Assembly (NCBI GenBank): GCA_959020865.1 | Contig: CAUEUD010000057.1 | Span: 1 to 17,461 of the forward strand | Source: Eubacterium limosum | Lineage (GTDB): Bacteria; Bacillota; Clostridia; Eubacteriales; Eubacteriaceae | Reading direction: 5' to 3' | DNA: 17,461 bases | In this document: positions 14,830 to 17,461 of the stretch, piece by piece | Position numbering within the stretch: the first letter of the stretch is position 1 | Layout: the number at the start of each line of letters is the position of its first letter | Translations under genes and position numbers: made by a program | The notes under the pieces: generated by a model | Databases searched by the model: none | What the model was told of the DNA's origin: nothing | Seen by the model: only the letters and a program-made list of their open reading frames with translations

Positions 14830-16345
14830 ATCTTTCTTTAGACATGGTGCCTTTTAATTCTTCATATAATTCAACATAGGTATCGAATACCTTCTGGTAA
14901 TCGTCGTATACATCCGGGTTCGGGGTAACCGTGTAGGCTTCCTTAACCATTCCCTTGGTGGCCTGCTCGAAGTCTGGGTAGGCCTTTGCGCCGACAGCGG
15001 CGACGATGGTACAGCCCAGTGCGCCGGCACTCGGGTCAACGGTAACAATGATGGGTTTGCCGGTGGCGTCTGCGATGATCTGCATCCAGGTGGCGTCCTT
15101 GGTGACGCCGCCGCAGCCAACGACCATATCGACCGGGCAGCCCTGCTTTTCAAAGTTGTCGATGATGTTTTTTGTGCCCAGGGCAACGGATTCCAGTAAA
15201 GCGCGGTAGATGTGTGCTTTGGTGTGGCTTAAGGTAAGGCCGTAGATGACGCCCTTTGCGTTTGGATCTTTGTACGGTGTACGGTTACCCTGGAAGAAAT
15301 CCAGAGCCACTAAGCCGTCAGAACCGGGTGCGATTTTTTCGACCTGTTCATTCATGTAAGCATAGGGGTTTTCCATTTTGTTCAGGTCAAATTCGCGCAT
15401 GAACCATTTGACAATGGAGCCGGCAGAAATCTGGCCGCCTTCCAGAAGCCACGCGTTTGGCACAACGGGTTCGTTGTAAGGGCCCCAGATGCCGTCAAGC
15501 TTCAGCTTTTCATCGGCGTTGGCAAATGCGAGCTGCACAAAGCTGGTGCCCATGATCATGGCCATTTTACCCGGTCTTGCAACGCCAAGGCCAAGCATGC
15601 CGATGTGGGCGTCGATGCCCCCTTGCACCACCATCATATCTGGGTTCAAGTCATATTTTTCTGCGAAAGCGGGATCAATTCTCCCAAGCTCTTCGCCGAG
15701 ACGTCTGACATCGGTGACAAGCTTTTCCTCGTAATCGTCCAGGCCGATCTTTTTGAAGAACGCGCTGTTCCATCCGCCCTCGCAGGATACATAGTTCCAT
15801 TTGCAGGCTGCCTGACAGATAGAGGTGGCAAAGGTGCCGCACAGCTGATAGTTCATCCAGTCCAGCTGCTCGATGATTTTGTAGCTGTCTTTGTAAATTT
15901 CAGGTTTATTGTTTTTGATCCAGAGTGTTTTTGGGATCATCCATTCAACGGAATCTTCCCCGCCGCAGTATTCCAGAACCGGATCAGCAGTGGCGTTGAT
16001 TTTTTCCATTTCCTTAACCGCGCGGGTATCCATCCACATGATGGCATCCATCATCGGATTCCCCTGCTGGTCGACCGCTAAAACCGTGGATGAGGTTGAG
16101 CAGACACTGATGGATTTAATGCTGTAGCGGATCCCCATTGATAAGTTCTTTGTAACATTTTCAACCGCTTTGTTAAAACAGCTCCACCAGTCCGCGGGCT
16201 TTTGTTCCGCCCAGCCTGGCTGCGGATAATAGGTTTCATAAACCTGCTCGTCACTGGCGACGATATTCCCGCTGATATCTGCAACAACGACACGCACACT
16301 CTGTGTTCCGGTGTCAACTCCCATAAAATATTGAGCTTCGTACAT
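14828..16345 (-). CDS. FGGY-family carbohydrate kinase, ribulokinase-like
   Basis: A 505-aa ATP-dependent sugar kinase. The N-terminal phosphate motif is GVDTGTQSVRVVVAD (residues 9-23). The catalytic Asp245 is in GGIDAHIGMLG, GTSF at 266-269 begins the second domain, and GCGGVTKDATWMQIIAD (from 410) is the C-terminal nucleotide-binding segment. The NRTPYKDPNAKGVIYGL stretch near 354-370 resembles ketopentose (ribulose) kinases more than glycerol or xylulose kinases. The substrate is not proven; D- or L-ribulose, or a related ketose or deoxyketose, are candidates. GAGGAG eight bases before the ATG supports the start. It lies between a polyol dehydrogenase, which could supply a ketose, and an aldolase, which could cleave the phosphate. 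Confidence 0.92.
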   Translation of the reverse strand: MYEAQYFMGVDTGTQSVRVVVADISGNIVASDEQVYETYYPQPGWAEQKPADWWSCFNKAVENVTKNLSMGIRYSIKSISVCSTSSTVLAVDQQGNPMMDAIMWMDTRAVKEMEKINATADPVLEYCGGEDSVEWMIPKTLWIKNNKPEIYKDSYKIIEQLDWMNYQLCGTFATSICQAACKWNYVSCEGGWNSAFFKKIGLDDYEEKLVTDVRRLGEELGRIDPAFAEKYDLNPDMMVVQGGIDAHIGMLGLGVARPGKMAMIMGTSFVQLAFANADEKLKLDGIWGPYNEPVVPNAWLLEGGQISAGSIVKWFMREFDLNKMENPYAYMNEQVEKIAPGSDGLVALDFFQGNRTPYKDPNAKGVIYGLTLSHTKAHIYRALLESVALGTKNIIDNFEKQGCPVDMVVGCGGVTKDATWMQIIADATGKPIIVTVDPSAGALGCTIVAAVGAKAYPDFEQATKGMVKEAYTVTPNPDVYDDYQKVFDTYVELYEELKGTMSKER

Positions 16346-16396
16346 AATGATTCTCCTCTTAAATTCCCTATAGATTTATTTTAAAAACAGATTGTA

Positions 16397-17461
16397 TTAA
16401 ACCGTATCAAAATCCCCGTCATAACCGTCGGGATAGAACATAACTTTATTGTAGAAGTAGCCTCCCTTGGCAATTTCACCGAGCACAGCTGGCGCATCGT
16501 CCAGCGGCAGGCGGTGGCTGATGATATCCTTGGCGGTCATGCCTTTTTCATCAAAGCCTTTTAAGGATTCTGTCCAGTCTTCACCGGGGTATGGTTTGGT
16601 GAAGGAGTTCCATGAACCGACAACGCTCAGCTGGCTTCTCATGATGGTATCCACTTCTTTTTCGCTTAAATCCAGACCCTTGTGAGAAATGCCCAGAAAA
16701 ACGACGCGGCCCATTTTGCTGGCCATTAAGATACACTGTTTCTGCGCGATTGGAGCGCCGGAAAAGTCAATGACGATGTTTGCCCCCTTACCATCCGTTG
16801 CCTTGTGAACCGCTTCGACAGCATCCTCCTTGGTGGAGTTGATCACCACGTCTGCGCCCACCTTTTTGGCGATTTCCAGTTTTTCATCCCAGACGTCCAC
16901 TGCGATCACCTTGGAAGCGCCGTATAATTTGGCATACTGTGCTGCAAATAAACCGATCGGGCCTGTTCCCACAACACACACGCTGTCGCCCTCTTTAAAG
17001 TTACCGCGCATCAGGCCGTGGTATGCGTTTGCGCAGGGGTCGAGGGTTGCGGCGTCTTCAAAGGACACCTTGTCCGGAACCTTTAAAAGGTTGGATTCCT
17101 TAACAGATACGTATTCGGCCAGCGCGCCGTCACGTCTTGAACCATAGTAGTCATAATCTTCGCATAAGGAGTAAATCCCCTTCTGGCACCATTCGCATTC
17201 ACCGCATGGAATAAGCGGCGGAACCACAACGCGGTCACCCGGCTTGAAATTCTTAACCTCTGAGCCAACGGCTTCGATTTCACCAGAAAACTCATGGCCG
17301 ATGGTGATTGGAGAAACATGCGCCCCATAAACCAGCGCTCTCGGAATATCCGATCCGCAGAGGCCGACTGCCTTTACCTTAACCATGGCTTCATCGGGCA
17401 TCATCTCTGGTTTTGGCACATCTTCAACTCTTAAATCTCCGGGTTTATACATACGTACTGC
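16397..17461 (-). CDS. Zinc-dependent polyol dehydrogenase, GatD-like, N-terminus cut by the window edge
   Basis: A zinc MDR dehydrogenase of the sorbitol / galactitol-1-phosphate dehydrogenase type. It shows the catalytic zinc region GLCGSD and GHEFSG, a four-cysteine structural zinc lobe (CGECEWCQKGIYSLC, spacing C-x2-C-x2-C-x7-C), and the Rossmann motif GTGPIG. From memory, GAHVSPITIGHEFSGEI, YDYYGSRRDGALAEY and VVGSWNSF closely track E. coli GatD. An in-frame ATG lies at 17452, but the preceding codons Ala-Val-Arg are also open and read like a typical start (MKAVRMYKPGDL), so the true start is probably just beyond 17461. It likely oxidises a sugar alcohol or its phosphate with NAD(P). It is upstream of the kinase by a 51-base gap; the operon promoter lies outside the window. 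Confidence 0.9.
   Translation of the reverse strand, partial: AVRMYKPGDLRVEDVPKPEMMPDEAMVKVKAVGLCGSDIPRALVYGAHVSPITIGHEFSGEIEAVGSEVKNFKPGDRVVVPPLIPCGECEWCQKGIYSLCEDYDYYGSRRDGALAEYVSVKESNLLKVPDKVSFEDAATLDPCANAYHGLMRGNFKEGDSVCVVGTGPIGLFAAQYAKLYGASKVIAVDVWDEKLEIAKKVGADVVINSTKEDAVEAVHKATDGKGANIVIDFSGAPIAQKQCILMASKMGRVVFLGISHKGLDLSEKEVDTIMRSQLSVVGSWNSFTKPYPGEDWTESLKGFDEKGMTAKDIISHRLPLDDAPAVLGEIAKGGYFYNKVMFYPDGYDGDFDTV

Overview
The window looks like a chromosomal segment of an anaerobic Clostridia-type Firmicute, most plausibly a relative of Eubacterium or Acetobacterium. This is an inference from protein style (GLUG and InlB-like surface protein, proline-racemase-family operon), strong GAGGAG-type ribosome binding sites, and a mid-range GC content with AT-rich intergenic regions. 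No rRNA, tRNA, CRISPR array, transposase or phage gene was seen.

Layout. (1) Bases 1-243 hold no gene I can support. (2) Bases 244-4902 form a divergent catabolic-looking locus. A LysR regulator (minus) faces an operon (plus) of a zinc-independent MDR oxidoreductase, a proline-racemase-superfamily enzyme with an unusual Ser/Cys active-site pair, and a 12-TM MFS transporter. The operon ends at a bidirectional terminator. Good sigma-A-type promoters are visible for both directions, with repeated TTCAATTTT boxes between them. (3) Bases 4953-13844 form a two-gene surface system. On the minus strand is a sigma-70-family factor that continues through a transmembrane helix into a predicted extracellular Ig-like domain. 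Divergent from it is a giant secreted protein (2466 aa from the preferred start) with a signal peptide, GLUG beta-helix repeats, InlB-like repeats, 11 divergent InlB-like repeats, a Pro-rich linker and three C-terminal membrane helices. (4) Bases 13845-14148 hold two terminators pointing past each other, with a 151-bp nested palindrome (MITE-like) between them. (5) Bases 14149-17461 form a minus-strand operon of a GatD-like polyol dehydrogenase (cut by the window edge), an FGGY sugar kinase and deoxyribose-phosphate aldolase.

How the genes may work together. Region 2 suggests uptake and racemisation, epimerisation or dehydration of an amino or imino acid, followed by a redox step, under LysR control. 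Region 3 suggests a one-protein transmembrane sigma switch beside its likely target, a giant cell-envelope protein. This is the most interesting part of the window. Region 5 suggests oxidation, phosphorylation and aldol cleavage of a sugar alcohol or deoxy-sugar. All functional links are inferred from sequence and gene order only.
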